From JAJDAT01 sp964344185 (GTDB taxonomy: Bacteria; Nitrospinota; Nitrospinia; Nitrospinales; JAJDAT01), in the NCBI GenBank assembly GCA_964344185.1, contig CAYFMN010000003.1, forward strand, positions 1 through 64,000: a stretch of 64,000 nucleotides of DNA, given 5' to 3'. This document shows, in pieces, positions 19,403-28,267 of the stretch. The notes under the pieces were generated by a model. That model was not told the origin of the DNA. It saw nothing but the letters and a program-made list of their open reading frames with translations, and ran no database searches. Positions within the stretch are counted from its first letter, which is position 1. Every line of letters starts with the position of its first letter. A program made the position numbers and the translations under genes.

Positions 19403-19558
19403 TTTTAATTGGTTTAAATGAGTAAACAGTATTATGAAAAAACGATGGATTAAACGTATTTCTGGAAAAACTAAAGGCGAATCAACTTTTTTTACAGATA
19501 AGGTTCTAAAATGGACTCTTGACTTGATTTACCAGTAATTTTTGGAAACTTATATAAA

Positions 19559-20086
19559 ACTCAAATTGTAATTTAACTACTTCAGAAGGGTAATAGTATC
19601 ATATAAAAGGCTTATTATTTTATAGTAGCTTAAAACGACTCAAAAAATTATGAATCGTTTCTACATCGTTAAACATGATAATATCTAATATTGATAAATG
19701 AGGAACAAATTTATCTTTAAATTGTCGATAGGTTATAAGCTCAGAACTTAAAAAGTTTAAGCGGATTCCATGATTTAAAAAAGATTCTTTAGAATAAAGC
19801 TCGATTCCCCCTATTGGATTGATGTAATGATCGGCGTTTTCTTTGAGGCAAATATCTATGATTCGATTTTGGCTTTTTAGATGAGAGTTTTCGTAAATAG
19901 TCGATGAAGGGATTAGGTGAGTTGAAATGTGCAAGTAGTTGCATATTTTTTGAATACCGGTAAACGCTAATTCTGAGATATGTGTATGACCTTGAGTGAC
20001 AATGTTTTCCAATAAATCAAAAGCTTCTTGGAAGTGAGGAGCTTTTCGATAAGCCATTTCCACCTTTTTTAATATTTTTATTTTCC
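19559..20086. repeat. 528-bp direct repeat, copy 2 (matches 15488-16015)
   Basis: Partner of the repeat at 15488-16015, same orientation. Here the block lies inside an intact wbqC gene, so this is probably the donor sequence. The repeat edges are marked by G/A at the left (15487 against 19558) and C/A at the right (16016 against 20087). Confidence 0.9.
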
Positions 20087-20318
20087 AATTCAGGTCTAAG
20101 GCAATTTCAATATCTTTAATCCGTTTGTTCTGGCTTATTTTTTTTAGCGGAATAACAAAAAAACTAGGTTGACCTGCGATTAAAATGTTATTCCGGTTAA
20201 TCCATTTTTTTTTCATAAAATTAACGTCGTCATAAGTTACAAACTTATCAACGGTGTTAATTAATTGGAAATAACCCAAATAAGGTAAAAAATAAGGTTG
20301 TATGATCGCAATTTTCAT
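19620..20318 (-). CDS. WbqC-family protein, intact copy
   Basis: 232 aa, the family's usual size. The N-terminus MKIAIIQPYFLPYLGYFQLI…DKFVTYDDVNF is the hallmark of WbqC-like proteins. They are encoded in O-antigen and surface-sugar loci and often sit beside DegT-type aminotransferases. The biochemical reaction is not settled; transfer of an acyl or aminoacyl group onto an amino sugar is a common suggestion. It lies upstream of the aminotransferase and flavoprotein genes on the same strand. Its 3' 444 bp is duplicated at 15549-15992. Confidence 0.88.
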   Translation of the reverse strand: MKIAIIQPYFLPYLGYFQLINTVDKFVTYDDVNFMKKKWINRNNILIAGQPSFFVIPLKKISQNKRIKDIEIALDLNWKIKILKKVEMAYRKAPHFQEAFDLLENIVTQGHTHISELAFTGIQKICNYLHISTHLIPSSTIYENSHLKSQNRIIDICLKENADHYINPIGGIELYSKESFLNHGIRLNFLSSELITYRQFKDKFVPHLSILDIIMFNDVETIHNFLSRFKLL

Positions 20319-20395
20319 ATGTTTTTTGACTTTTTCATTTTTTCTGTTGGTTTGAAAATTTGCAAGTAACCATATATTAAGGTATGAGAGGCTTA

Positions 20396-20528
20396 TAGTG
20401 TAACATCATAAGCCGTTGTTTTCATTTGTCATTAGATGCTTTCGGTTGGTTGAGCCAAAGGAATATCGAGAAGCTTTGTTATCCTCTATCATTATGGGCT
20501 ATTTAAATATACCGATGTGTATAAGTAA
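20396..20528 (+). pseudogene. Remnant of a second copy of the small methyltransferase
   Basis: The last 25 codons read AKGISRSFVILYHYGLFKY… and a stop, aligning with TKEISRNFVIRNDYGLYEY… at the end of the methyltransferase at 16128-16751. Weaker nucleotide similarity extends back to about 20396. Upstream of this nothing of the gene is left. It mirrors the flavoprotein remnant at 15108, showing that each half of the duplication lost different genes. Confidence 0.75.
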
Positions 20529-20611
20529 ACTTTGGAACGATATAAAGTTTAATTAACTGTTTTCTCATTTTGTTATTTCCTCCCTCAAAGTAGATTTATA
20601 CTTTCTTAATC

Positions 20612-22906
20612 ATGTGTAATCAGAAACTTACTCCAATTATTTTTATTGGAATATTCTTTTTTATTTTTCTTTTGTTGACTCCGATGGGAGTTTTCAACGA
20701 TTGGATACCTCCAACGATACATACAGGTTTTTATTCTGTTAGCCAAATCGATTCGGGGGATGATTCTGGTTACTATGTCTATTTGAGGTCTTTGTTTTTT
20801 GATAAAGATCTCGATTTTTATAACGAACGTTTCTATTCTCATTTAGAACGTTTTAATCCGACAGGATATGTTTTTAATAATTGGCAAGTCGGACAAAGTT
20901 TTTTAATTCTTCCATTTTTTATCTTAGGTCATTTAGGAGCGTTAATATTAAACGGTCTGGGAAACGAAATCTCTCTTGATGGTTATTCCTTCCCATACCA
21001 CTTGTCGACCGCTTTAGCCTCACAAACCTATATTTTTTTAGGCCTTTTGATTACTTTTCAAATTTACAGAAAATATTTTAGCGAAGCTGTATCTTTATTT
21101 ACAACGTTAACGGTTTGGATGGCTTCTCCATTGGTGTATTACACTTTTATTCGCCAACGTATGGCCCATACGGTTGAGTTTTTTTTGGCAAGCCTTTTCA
21201 TTTTGTTATGGTTAAATAATCGAGAATCGTCAAATATTTGGAAACACGCGTTATTGGGAAGCGTTTTAGGTTTTTTAGGTTCGGTCAGAATAATAGGGAT
21301 TGGTTTGGTAATACTTTATATAGTGGATCAGTTGTTCATTATTCGACGTTTTGATTTTAAAAGGTTGCCAATTAAGAGTTTAGTTTGTTTTTTTCTATTT
21401 TGTTTTATTTTTCTTTCTATTCAGTTGGTTTCTTGGAAAATAATTGATGGGATTCCTTTACCTGTTTATCACCTAAACTTGAGTAAAGACTCTTCGACGC
21501 CATTTTTCACTATAGGATATTTTGAAAATTTCGTTACGTTCTTTTTGGGAAACAAATGGGGTATTGTTTTTTCATCGCCAATTTTAGTTATGGGCGTTAT
21601 TGGCGTTATATTCTTTAAAAAAATAGATGGTTTGCGTATTCCCATTTTTTTAACAATTTTGGCTTACGTTTTTTTAACTGTTCAATTTATAAACAATTTA
21701 GTTTCTTATCAATTTAGGCATCTAATTCCAATATATCCTTTAATTGGTTTGGGAGTAGGATATGTGATTAGCGAAGCTTTTGGATACCGTTTTACTCGTT
21801 TGCCAATAATTATTTTGTGCTCTGTTTTTGTGGCCATACAATATTTGATATTAATTCAGTACAAGATCGTTCTCCCATTTCAAGATCCAAAGCTTACCCT
21901 TAACGCGTTGTTAAATTTACCGATAATAATCTCAGAACGATCAGAATTGTTATTACGATCAACTAATATATTTAAACTATTATCTTTAGACGTAAGTTTT
22001 AACTGGACATATAAAGAGCTTTCATATTTTGTTTTTTATCCATTGTTTCAATTAGCTTTTGCTATTGTGAGCTATAAAGTTTTTTATAGAGTGAAGGCCT
22101 ATTTTGAGAAAGCTAAAAGTGAGAAGCTCAAACAATTATGCGTTTTCGGAATTTTAATAATTTTTGTTTTAAATTTAATATTAATTGCTTCTGGGCCTGA
22201 GAAAGCTAAAGCGGAGATCGAAGCAAGACAGAATTACTTGGAGTTAAAAGAACAAGCAAAAAAGGCTGAAGCAAATGGAAACGCTAGCGCTGCAATTTCT
22301 TTTTTGAAAAAAGCCGCTGAATCCGTTCCCGGTCTTTGGATAGCGAGGTTTAATCTAGCATTGGCCTTAAATACAAATGGAGATATTGAAGGCGCTAATA
22401 AGTATTATGAAGAAGTTTTGAGTTTAAATCCTCAGCATCAAGTAAGTAAATTTAATTTAGCCAAAAATTTAGAAAAACTTGGAAAATTAGTACAGGCTGA
22501 GGAGTTGTTACGTTCATCTATTCGAGACAACCCGATGAATCCAAAGCCTTACCAGGCTTTAGCTCAACTGCTTGCAATGCAGAAAAAAGTTGAAGAATCA
22601 GAACGATTTTTTAATCGAGCTATTTCTCTGGATCCTAACTTTGAAATGGCTTATTTAAATTTCGCTATTTTGCTAAATAGCCTTAAACGATATAAAGAAT
22701 CAGAAGATTTTTTTAGAAAGGTTATTGTTTTAAATCCTAAATTTGGAATGGCCCATTTAAATTTTGCTATATTGCTTACCAATTTAAAACGTTATGACGA
22801 AGCCATTCATCATATCAAAATAGCATTTGATGAAGGAATTAATAGTCCCATGATGGGAAGTTTGATGAAGTTTTATGGAATTCAGGCTTATGAGGTGAGA
22901 AGATAG
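20612..22906 (+). CDS. GT-C-like polytopic membrane protein with C-terminal TPR domain (paralogue 2)
   Basis: 764 aa. Same architecture as the protein at 12887: multi-pass membrane region, first periplasmic loop with IDSGDDSGYY and DKDLDFYNE, then about five TPR units from about residue 560 (SLNPQHQ, SLDPNFEMAYLNFA, VLNPKFGMAHLNFA). It has one more TPR unit than paralogue 1. The start ATG opens MCNQKLTP. It lies directly after the methyltransferase remnant, so it may have come with the duplicated block. The sugar-transfer role is inferred from topology only. Confidence 0.7.
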   Translation: MCNQKLTPIIFIGIFFFIFLLLTPMGVFNDWIPPTIHTGFYSVSQIDSGDDSGYYVYLRSLFFDKDLDFYNERFYSHLERFNPTGYVFNNWQVGQSFLILPFFILGHLGALILNGLGNEISLDGYSFPYHLSTALASQTYIFLGLLITFQIYRKYFSEAVSLFTTLTVWMASPLVYYTFIRQRMAHTVEFFLASLFILLWLNNRESSNIWKHALLGSVLGFLGSVRIIGIGLVILYIVDQLFIIRRFDFKRLPIKSLVCFFLFCFIFLSIQLVSWKIIDGIPLPVYHLNLSKDSSTPFFTIGYFENFVTFFLGNKWGIVFSSPILVMGVIGVIFFKKIDGLRIPIFLTILAYVFLTVQFINNLVSYQFRHLIPIYPLIGLGVGYVISEAFGYRFTRLPIIILCSVFVAIQYLILIQYKIVLPFQDPKLTLNALLNLPIIISERSELLLRSTNIFKLLSLDVSFNWTYKELSYFVFYPLFQLAFAIVSYKVFYRVKAYFEKAKSEKLKQLCVFGILIIFVLNLILIASGPEKAKAEIEARQNYLELKEQAKKAEANGNASAAISFLKKAAESVPGLWIARFNLALALNTNGDIEGANKYYEEVLSLNPQHQVSKFNLAKNLEKLGKLVQAEELLRSSIRDNPMNPKPYQALAQLLAMQKKVEESERFFNRAISLDPNFEMAYLNFAILLNSLKRYKESEDFFRKVIVLNPKFGMAHLNFAILLTNLKRYDEAIHHIKIAFDEGINSPMMGSLMKFYGIQAYEVRR

Positions 22907-22940
22907 ATAAAGTTTAAACAGTGAAACTGAATCTAGAATT

Positions 22941-23456
22941 TTATAATTTTAATTTCATTAAATAGGAAGTTCCTCCAACTCTGTTAATAATCTTGCCTTG
23001 GTCTATGATCTTAAAACCGAAACGCTTATAAAGCCTTAACGCGGGATTAGAATCACGAACGCTTAATCCTATGGCCTTAATCTCTTTTTTGGCCGCTTCT
23101 ATTAATAGATGGAGAAGTTGAGAGCCAATTCCTTTGTTTCTATAGTTTTTGGCGGTAGCCATTGCAAGTTCTGCGGTTTCGTTATCTATAAACGAATATC
23201 CTTTTGAATTGTTAATAAGATACCGTATCCAAGCCGCTCCAATTTTTTCTTTTGTGGTTTTATTAAACGCTAAAAAACCAATGTCATTTGATTTATTTCC
23301 AAAACCATCGACATATAGGGATAAAGTTGAGTTTGATTTGGCGTTTTCAATAGTTTCTCCAGATTCTTCCATATGAGCCGCTTCGAATAGCATTTCCCAT
23401 AAAAATGGTTCGTCGTTATTGGTTAGTGGGCGATACAAAAAATGTTCCATCGTCAT
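22941..23456 (-). CDS. GNAT-family N-acetyltransferase
   Basis: 171 aa. The acetyl-CoA-binding strand-helix AELAMATAKNYRNKGIGSQLL contains the R-x-x-G-x-G loop. The C-terminal SVRDSNPALRLYKRFGFKI is the standard GNAT motif B. The N-terminus FLYRPLTNNDEPF is also typical. The acceptor substrate is unknown. It is convergent with the GT-C/TPR gene (34 bp apart) and separated from the upstream Cys-rich gene by a strong terminator. Confidence 0.88.
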   Translation of the reverse strand: MTMEHFLYRPLTNNDEPFLWEMLFEAAHMEESGETIENAKSNSTLSLYVDGFGNKSNDIGFLAFNKTTKEKIGAAWIRYLINNSKGYSFIDNETAELAMATAKNYRNKGIGSQLLHLLIEAAKKEIKAIGLSVRDSNPALRLYKRFGFKIIDQGKIINRVGGTSYLMKLKL

Positions 23457-23470
23457 ACGTTGAAAATAAA

Positions 23471-23503
23471 AAAGGCCTGGAGATTATATCTCCAGGCCTT
23501 TTA
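23471..23503 (-). terminator. Rho-independent terminator of the Cys-rich protein gene
   Basis: GGCCTGGAGAT (23474-23484) pairs perfectly with ATCTCCAGGCC (23488-23498) around a 3-nt loop. A's on one flank and T's on the other extend the stem. On the minus strand it ends in a run of T, just after the stop of the gene at 23527. Confidence 0.92.
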
Positions 23504-23526
23504 AGTGGTTAAATATATTAATTATA

Positions 23527-24024
23527 TTATTTACAATAACTTAAGCAATTTTTAAACGCTTTGTCGTAACAAGATTGTGTATGTTTTTTCCAGCAAGCTT
23601 TACATTCGGCTTCGTGGCCTCCTTTACATTCTCTATGCAAATGCAAAAATCCCCAATCCATATAAGCCATACAATTATTCCAAGCTTTATCATCACACGA
23701 TGTAACGGCGCTGCCTTGTCCATAGTTGGCCAGACATTCTTTTTTGCAAGAGGTTTTTTCGGGAGAATCTGTAGGTAAAATTCCTTCCCATGTCATACGT
23801 TGAGAGCTAGATTGTGGGTTTTTATCCCGATTAAAAATGAAGCTCTCAACTTTACCAATTTCCGCATCCGCTAATTGAATCCATTTCGAAGAAGAGTTTG
23901 AATTTGATGAAACGCCATCTCCCGAAGCAATTGCTCTTTCGGCAAATGAGTTTGCGCTATTAAAGATCAAAAAAAGAACTGTAAGAAATAAAACTTTAAC
24001 CTTATTTGAAGCTGCCATTTTCAA
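23527..24024 (-). CDS. Secreted cysteine-rich protein of unknown function
   Basis: 165 aa. The N-terminus has a clear signal peptide (KVKVLFLTVLFLIF…NSFAE). The mature part is low-complexity Ser/Asn for about 25 residues. Ten Cys then fall in the last about 75 residues, in paired arrangements (CKKEC, CDDKAWNNC, CKACW, CLSYC). With an even number and periplasmic location they may form five disulfides. There is no CxxCH, so it is not a c-type cytochrome. A start at residue 3 (MAAS) is also possible. I do not recognise a family. Confidence 0.7.
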   Translation of the reverse strand: MKMAASNKVKVLFLTVLFLIFNSANSFAERAIASGDGVSSNSNSSSKWIQLADAEIGKVESFIFNRDKNPQSSSQRMTWEGILPTDSPEKTSCKKECLANYGQGSAVTSCDDKAWNNCMAYMDWGFLHLHRECKGGHEAECKACWKKHTQSCYDKAFKNCLSYCK

Positions 24025-24192
24025 TCCCCCTTAAATCGCTAGGCATTTAACAATCAGCTGTAAATGAAAAGAGTTTATTGGTTTACCTTTGATATGATTC
24101 TATTATCGGTATTAAATTATTTCAAATCAAGGATTTTTTGTTTGCCCAGCTAAAAAGAAATAGAGAGCCAAATTATTAGCGAATAAAATTGG

Positions 24193-24267
24193 TCGGGATG
24201 AGAGGATTCGAACCTCCGACCCCCTCGTCCCGAACGAGGTACGCTAGCCAGACTGCGCTACATCCCG
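24193..24267 (-). tRNA. tRNA-Pro (CGG anticodon)
   Basis: 75 nt on the minus strand. The acceptor CGGGATG pairs with CATCCCG, the D arm has GCGC…GCGT, the anticodon stem CCTCG/CGAGG encloses loop TTCGGGA with anticodon CGG, and the T arm is GGAGG-TTCGAAT-CCTCT. The discriminator is A and CCA is not encoded. The C1 start is typical of bacterial tRNA-Pro. Confidence 0.95.
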
Positions 24268-24371
24268 ACATTTAAAGTTTATATTTTTATTTAATGATAT
24301 CAAACATAATCAAAGTCAAATAACTTGCAAGCTTTTAAAGTTTTTATTTTAGTTCTATTTTGTTTCAAAAT

Positions 24372-24415
24372 AAAACCGCCCCATCAATAAAATAATATTT
24401 GAATGGGGCGGTAAT
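24372..24415 (-). terminator. Hairpin terminator after the chemoreceptor operon
   Basis: ACCGCCCCAT (24375-24384) pairs with ATGGGGCGGT (24403-24412), an AT-rich loop between. On the minus strand the stem is followed by TTTTATTTTG. It lies about 50 bp downstream of the chemoreceptor stop. Confidence 0.8.
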
Positions 24416-24464
24416 TCAATTTTTAAAATATAGCTAAAACCTAAATCGTTAAAATAATAACTCT

Positions 24465-26309
24465 TTATGTTTTAAATCGATTGACTATTTGTTGCAATTC
24501 ACTTGCTAATGTGGATAATTCGCTAGCTGCAACTTGAGTATCCGTTGCGCCTTGCGTTGAATTTTCCGCCGCTTGAGCGACTCCGGTGATATTGTCGCTA
24601 ATTTCCTGGACGCCATTGGAAGCTTGGGACATTCCGCGATTCATTTCTGCCGTAGTCGCAGTTTGTTCTTCTACAGCGCTTGCGATGGTGTTGGAAATGT
24701 CGTGAATATTATTAATGACATCGCTTATTTCAGTAATCGCCTCAATTGCGCTTTGAGTATCATTTTGAATCGCTTCAATCTTATTGCTGATATCTTCCGT
24801 AGCTTTTGCGGTTTCTTTGGCTAAATCTTTTACCTCGTTTGCCACTACCGCAAATCCTTTACCCGCTTCTCCCGCGCGCGCAGCTTCAATTGTCGCATTC
24901 AATGCCAGGAGATTGGTTTGTTCTGCAATTGAGGTAATAACTTTTAAGACTTGCCCAATTTCTTCGCTGCTTTCACCCAGTTTGGAAACTGAAGCAGTAG
25001 TTTTTTCCGCAAGCTTAACAGCGGAAGAAGCGACTTGCGCAGCTTGGTTAGAGTTTTGCGCAATTTCTTTAATGCTTACCGCCATCTCTTCCGCTCCAGT
25101 GACCACAGAACGTACGTTAGAATTTACCTGATCGGAAGCCGAAGAGACTACGCCAGCTTGAGACGATGTTTCTTGAGAACTACTTGCCATTAATTCGCTT
25201 ACTTCCATAAGTTTTCCTGAGGAAGTCGATAATGTTTCTGCGTTTCTACCAATTTGTCCAATAACGCTTCGAAGGCTATTAAGAAACTGACTAAGCCCTG
25301 ATCCCATTTTCCCAATAGCGTCTGAACCGTTAACGGTAATCTCTTTGGTAAGATCTCCATTAGATGCGCTCATAACGACTTCTAACATACTATCGACTTT
25401 TTCTTTCAGATCGATAGCCTGCTGTTTTTCTCTTTCATCGCTTTTCTTTTTTTCTTTCAACTGAGCTGTCATCTTTTTAAAAGCTTCCGCTAAATCTCCT
25501 TTCAAATTGTAAGATTTATCCAATTCTCCGTTTGCAATATCCTCAGCTTGAGCTTCAATACCCTGCATTGAGACAAGCATAGAATTGTAGGTTTGTGAAA
25601 GAGACCCAATTTCGTCTGAAGACCTAATCTCCAGCCTTTTTTGCCTGAGATTTCCCGAAGCTATCCCTTCCATAGAACGTATGATTGCATGTAAAGGACC
25701 AGTAATGGAGCGCGAAAATAATACGGTTAAAATTATGCCAATTAAAGTAGCGGAAATAATTAAGATGAGAGCCAAATTGCGCATCATAATGTTTCCATCG
25801 ATTACCTTTTTTCCCGCTTTTTGCGCTTCAATTTTCGATGTCTTGATAATTTTTGTCAATCTTTGGTCTATTTCATCGGAAATTCTGCGTCCTTCTGTTA
25901 CTTGAGAGTTGCCTAAAACACGATTTTCGTCAACATAGGCGTCGACAGATTCCATCATAAGATCGAAAAACTTTTGCGAATTGGTTTGAATGAATTTAAC
26001 CAGTTTAGGATCTGATTTTTCAATCTTCTTAAGGAGTTTTTCTAACTTTGCTTTTGCTACGTTAGCTTTATCCTCAGATTCATTTTGCCAACTTAAAGAT
26101 AAGTCGACTAACCAATATCGTAACTCAGAGAAGCTTTTGGCAACGGATGAAATGGTTTCCATCCGTTCCAAAGCTGCGCTTTGCTCTTCGATTTTATGAG
26201 TGCCATTATTTAGTTCAAAGTAGATATATAAAAGGGAACCTGCGAGCAATAAAATGATCAAACCGTTGAGAGATAGTAATTTCCCCCCTATATTTAATTT
26301 AATACCCAC
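24465..26309 (-). CDS. Methyl-accepting chemotaxis protein
   Basis: 614 aa. The order is TM1 (about 11-30), a helical periplasmic domain of about 140 residues, TM2 (about 175-197), HAMP (about 198-250), a second HAMP-like stretch, and the signalling domain. The kinase-contact hairpin AEQTNLLALNATIEAARAGEAGKGFAVVA is intact. No C-terminal receptor-tethering pentapeptide is seen. It signals through CheW/CheA, none of which is in the window. It follows the c-haem protein gene after only 35 bp, so the two are probably co-transcribed and may work together. Confidence 0.93.
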   Translation of the reverse strand: MGIKLNIGGKLLSLNGLIILLLAGSLLYIYFELNNGTHKIEEQSAALERMETISSVAKSFSELRYWLVDLSLSWQNESEDKANVAKAKLEKLLKKIEKSDPKLVKFIQTNSQKFFDLMMESVDAYVDENRVLGNSQVTEGRRISDEIDQRLTKIIKTSKIEAQKAGKKVIDGNIMMRNLALILIISATLIGIILTVLFSRSITGPLHAIIRSMEGIASGNLRQKRLEIRSSDEIGSLSQTYNSMLVSMQGIEAQAEDIANGELDKSYNLKGDLAEAFKKMTAQLKEKKKSDEREKQQAIDLKEKVDSMLEVVMSASNGDLTKEITVNGSDAIGKMGSGLSQFLNSLRSVIGQIGRNAETLSTSSGKLMEVSELMASSSQETSSQAGVVSSASDQVNSNVRSVVTGAEEMAVSIKEIAQNSNQAAQVASSAVKLAEKTTASVSKLGESSEEIGQVLKVITSIAEQTNLLALNATIEAARAGEAGKGFAVVANEVKDLAKETAKATEDISNKIEAIQNDTQSAIEAITEISDVINNIHDISNTIASAVEEQTATTAEMNRGMSQASNGVQEISDNITGVAQAAENSTQGATDTQVAASELSTLASELQQIVNRFKT

Positions 26310-26344
26310 AATAAACTCCTCTTAAAATCAAAAGATTCGGAATT

Positions 26345-27112
26345 TTAGTTATAGAGCGCAAAGCTTATAGCTCCTCCGAGTTCGCCTAATTTACCGCCCT
26401 CTTTTTTGCCGCCGGTAATATCTTTGGAGCCTTTAGGTTCGCCGTGGCAATTTAAACAGGCTTGTTTATAGTATTCAGGTAAAATCAAACGAAAGGCGTC
26501 TTTACCCTTATGTTTGGCGTTGGCGGTATGGACTTTATCTTTGGGATAACCAGCGCTCTTAAATTGTTTTTCAATAACTTCGTGTTCCCATTTGTCAGGA
26601 CGGTTAGCTCGATTGCGTACATAACTTTTTGGAGCCGTTAACTTAATATATGCTTTTCCTGAAGTGAGTTTATTGAATTGATCGGCTACTTGTTTGGCGA
26701 AAATTGCTGGAAGAAATCCCTTAAAGCCTTTTCCTTTTTCATTGATAAGGCCTTGCGCTTGATCCATTACGTTTTTGACGGCATCAACCATAGCGATTTG
26801 CATTTGACCTTTTGGAGTTGACGCGTCGGCCATTACTAGATCCTTGCCTGAAGCCGCTTTATAATTAGCCTTCGCTCCATCTATAACTGCGTCGGCGCTC
26901 AAGCCTTTATCGCCTTTGCTCGCATCGTTTATAAGTTTTTGGTTTTTGGCTATTACACCGCGGGCCGCTCTATAAATCTTAGTAACTTCTAAGCCGATTT
27001 CTTTTTTTTCGTCGTCGGATAGGGCGTTTGCGGTTCCGGTAAGTACTAAGGATAAAATAAAACTGATAACCAAAACTGAAGAAAAATACTTGTTGAGAGA
27101 TTTTTTTGCCAT
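26345..27112 (-). CDS. Periplasmic c-haem protein, DUF3365/Tll0287-like
   Basis: 255 aa. A signal peptide (about 1-31, ending TANA) is followed by a PAS-like DUF3365 domain. Its C-terminal part has a single haem c site CLNCHG at about residues 219-223, after the conserved LPEYYKQA. Proteins of this type bind haem in the periplasm and sense redox or gases, usually as the sensor part of kinases or chemoreceptors. Here the sensor is a separate soluble protein directly upstream of a chemoreceptor gene. The start ATG has a strong GGGGGGAAAC ribosome site. Confidence 0.85.
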   Translation of the reverse strand: MAKKSLNKYFSSVLVISFILSLVLTGTANALSDDEKKEIGLEVTKIYRAARGVIAKNQKLINDASKGDKGLSADAVIDGAKANYKAASGKDLVMADASTPKGQMQIAMVDAVKNVMDQAQGLINEKGKGFKGFLPAIFAKQVADQFNKLTSGKAYIKLTAPKSYVRNRANRPDKWEHEVIEKQFKSAGYPKDKVHTANAKHKGKDAFRLILPEYYKQACLNCHGEPKGSKDITGGKKEGGKLGELGGAISFALYN

Positions 27113-27559
27113 TTGAGTTTCCCCCCAATCGCGAAGGTTTATGATTTACTTCTCAAACTATTTTTCCTACATCAAAAAAGCTTTTTACTAACTCATGTGT
27201 TTCGTTATGTCAAAATTTTTGGAATATTTGTTAGATGTTAATCGAACTTAAGAATTATTATTTGACTCAATAATAAAATATACTTTCCCTGTAAATAGAT
27301 TGCCAGTTTATTTGAAATTTTTTTTTGATAAATTTCTTAAAAAAAGTAAAAAACTAAAAATAGACCCTAATTTTAAGTATTTTCTTATTTTAAATAGGAT
27401 AATTCTCAAAGTCAAAAGATTTGTCGCGAATTTTCAATAAATAATGTCTAAGTTTCTATGCCTATTAACGCTTTTATTTTTTTCATTTATATAGATTTTT
27501 GCAAATAAATTCATAAATATGGGATTTTAAATAAAAAAGTTTAGTTAGAGCTAAATTGA

Positions 27560-27579
27560 ATTCCATATGTCTATGGAAT
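27560..27579. promoter_or_regulatory. Short inverted repeat, possible operator
   Basis: ATTCCATA-TGTC-TATGGAAT is a perfect 8-bp inverted repeat about 130 bp upstream of the SH3-protein start. The geometry suits a dimeric DNA-binding protein, but no second copy or regulator was identified. Confidence 0.3.
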
Positions 27580-27625
27580 AATTAGGAAATAGTAAGATGT
27601 TATTAATTGATACGTTGAATTGGAA

Positions 27626-27645
27626 AAAAAGGTTGACCTTTTTTG
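27626..27645. promoter_or_regulatory. Compact hairpin AAAAAAGGT/ACCTTTTTT in the leader
   Basis: Nine-base arms around a 2-nt centre, followed by GGGG, about 60 bp upstream of the chosen start at 27707. It could act as an attenuator or operator. Weak evidence. Confidence 0.25.
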
Positions 27646-27706
27646 GGGATTGGGAGAAGCTTTTATTGCCAAAACATATGTTTATTTTCACGCAAATAGG
27701 GAGTTT

Positions 27707-28228
27707 ATGCGACGTTTTCAAAATTCATTTTTACTTTTTGTTTCTAGTTTGTTTTTCTTTTTTTTAAGTTTTTCATCGCTTGGCTTTGCAGAAACATTGT
27801 ATGTGAAAAGTTCAAAAACAAAGTTGCGCTCTTCGGATAATGTAAAAGCGTCTGTCTTGGCGCTTTTGGAAAAAGGAACTCCTGTGACGGTTATTGTTAA
27901 GTCTAAGAGATTTTTTAAAGTTGGCTTACAGAATGGTCAAAAAGGTTGGATTTTTAAGTTTAAACTTTCCCAAAAAGCGCCTGCTGGAAGTGGAGGGGGA
28001 GGAGGCGGTTTTGCAGATGTTTTAGCAGGTAGTCAAATGAGCGCAAACGAATCTACTTCGGCGTCAAGTATTCGAGGTCTCAGTCCTGTTTCTGAAAATT
28101 ATGCTAAAAGTAAAGGAATATCCACTCAAAATATACAAGCCGTTGATAACATGGAGGCTTATAAAATAAATTCGGCAGAGCTCGAAAAATTTCTCCAAGA
28201 GGGTCGATTAGGAGAGTACGGTCCTTAG
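27707..28228 (+). CDS. Secreted bacterial SH3-domain protein
   Basis: 173 aa from the ATG at 27707, preceded by AGGGAG. This start puts a basic MRRF directly before a signal peptide ending GFAE, whereas the upstream TTG at 27620 would bury it. An SH3b domain (about 30-90) follows: LYVKSSKTKLRSSDNVKASVLALLEKG…GWIFKFKL. Then comes a Gly-rich linker (GSGGGGGG) and a helical C-terminus. Such proteins bind cell wall or partner proteins. It is first in a three-gene operon with an M48 protease (39 bp) and a HAMP-like membrane protein. Confidence 0.78.
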   Translation: MRRFQNSFLLFVSSLFFFFLSFSSLGFAETLYVKSSKTKLRSSDNVKASVLALLEKGTPVTVIVKSKRFFKVGLQNGQKGWIFKFKLSQKAPAGSGGGGGGFADVLAGSQMSANESTSASSIRGLSPVSENYAKSKGISTQNIQAVDNMEAYKINSAELEKFLQEGRLGEYGP

Positions 28229-28267
28229 TCAATCAATTACTTAACATAATTAAAAGGCGCAAAATAA

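Larger units (their letters stand above)
27113..27706. other. Long AT-rich divergent intergenic region
   Basis: About 590 bp between the minus-strand haem-protein gene and the plus-strand SH3 gene, with many A and T tracts and no convincing gene. It must hold both promoters. Two small inverted repeats near the right end (27560-27579 and 27626-27645) are the only structure seen. The open frame from 27620 to 27706 precedes a signal peptide and is judged untranslated. Confidence 0.6.
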
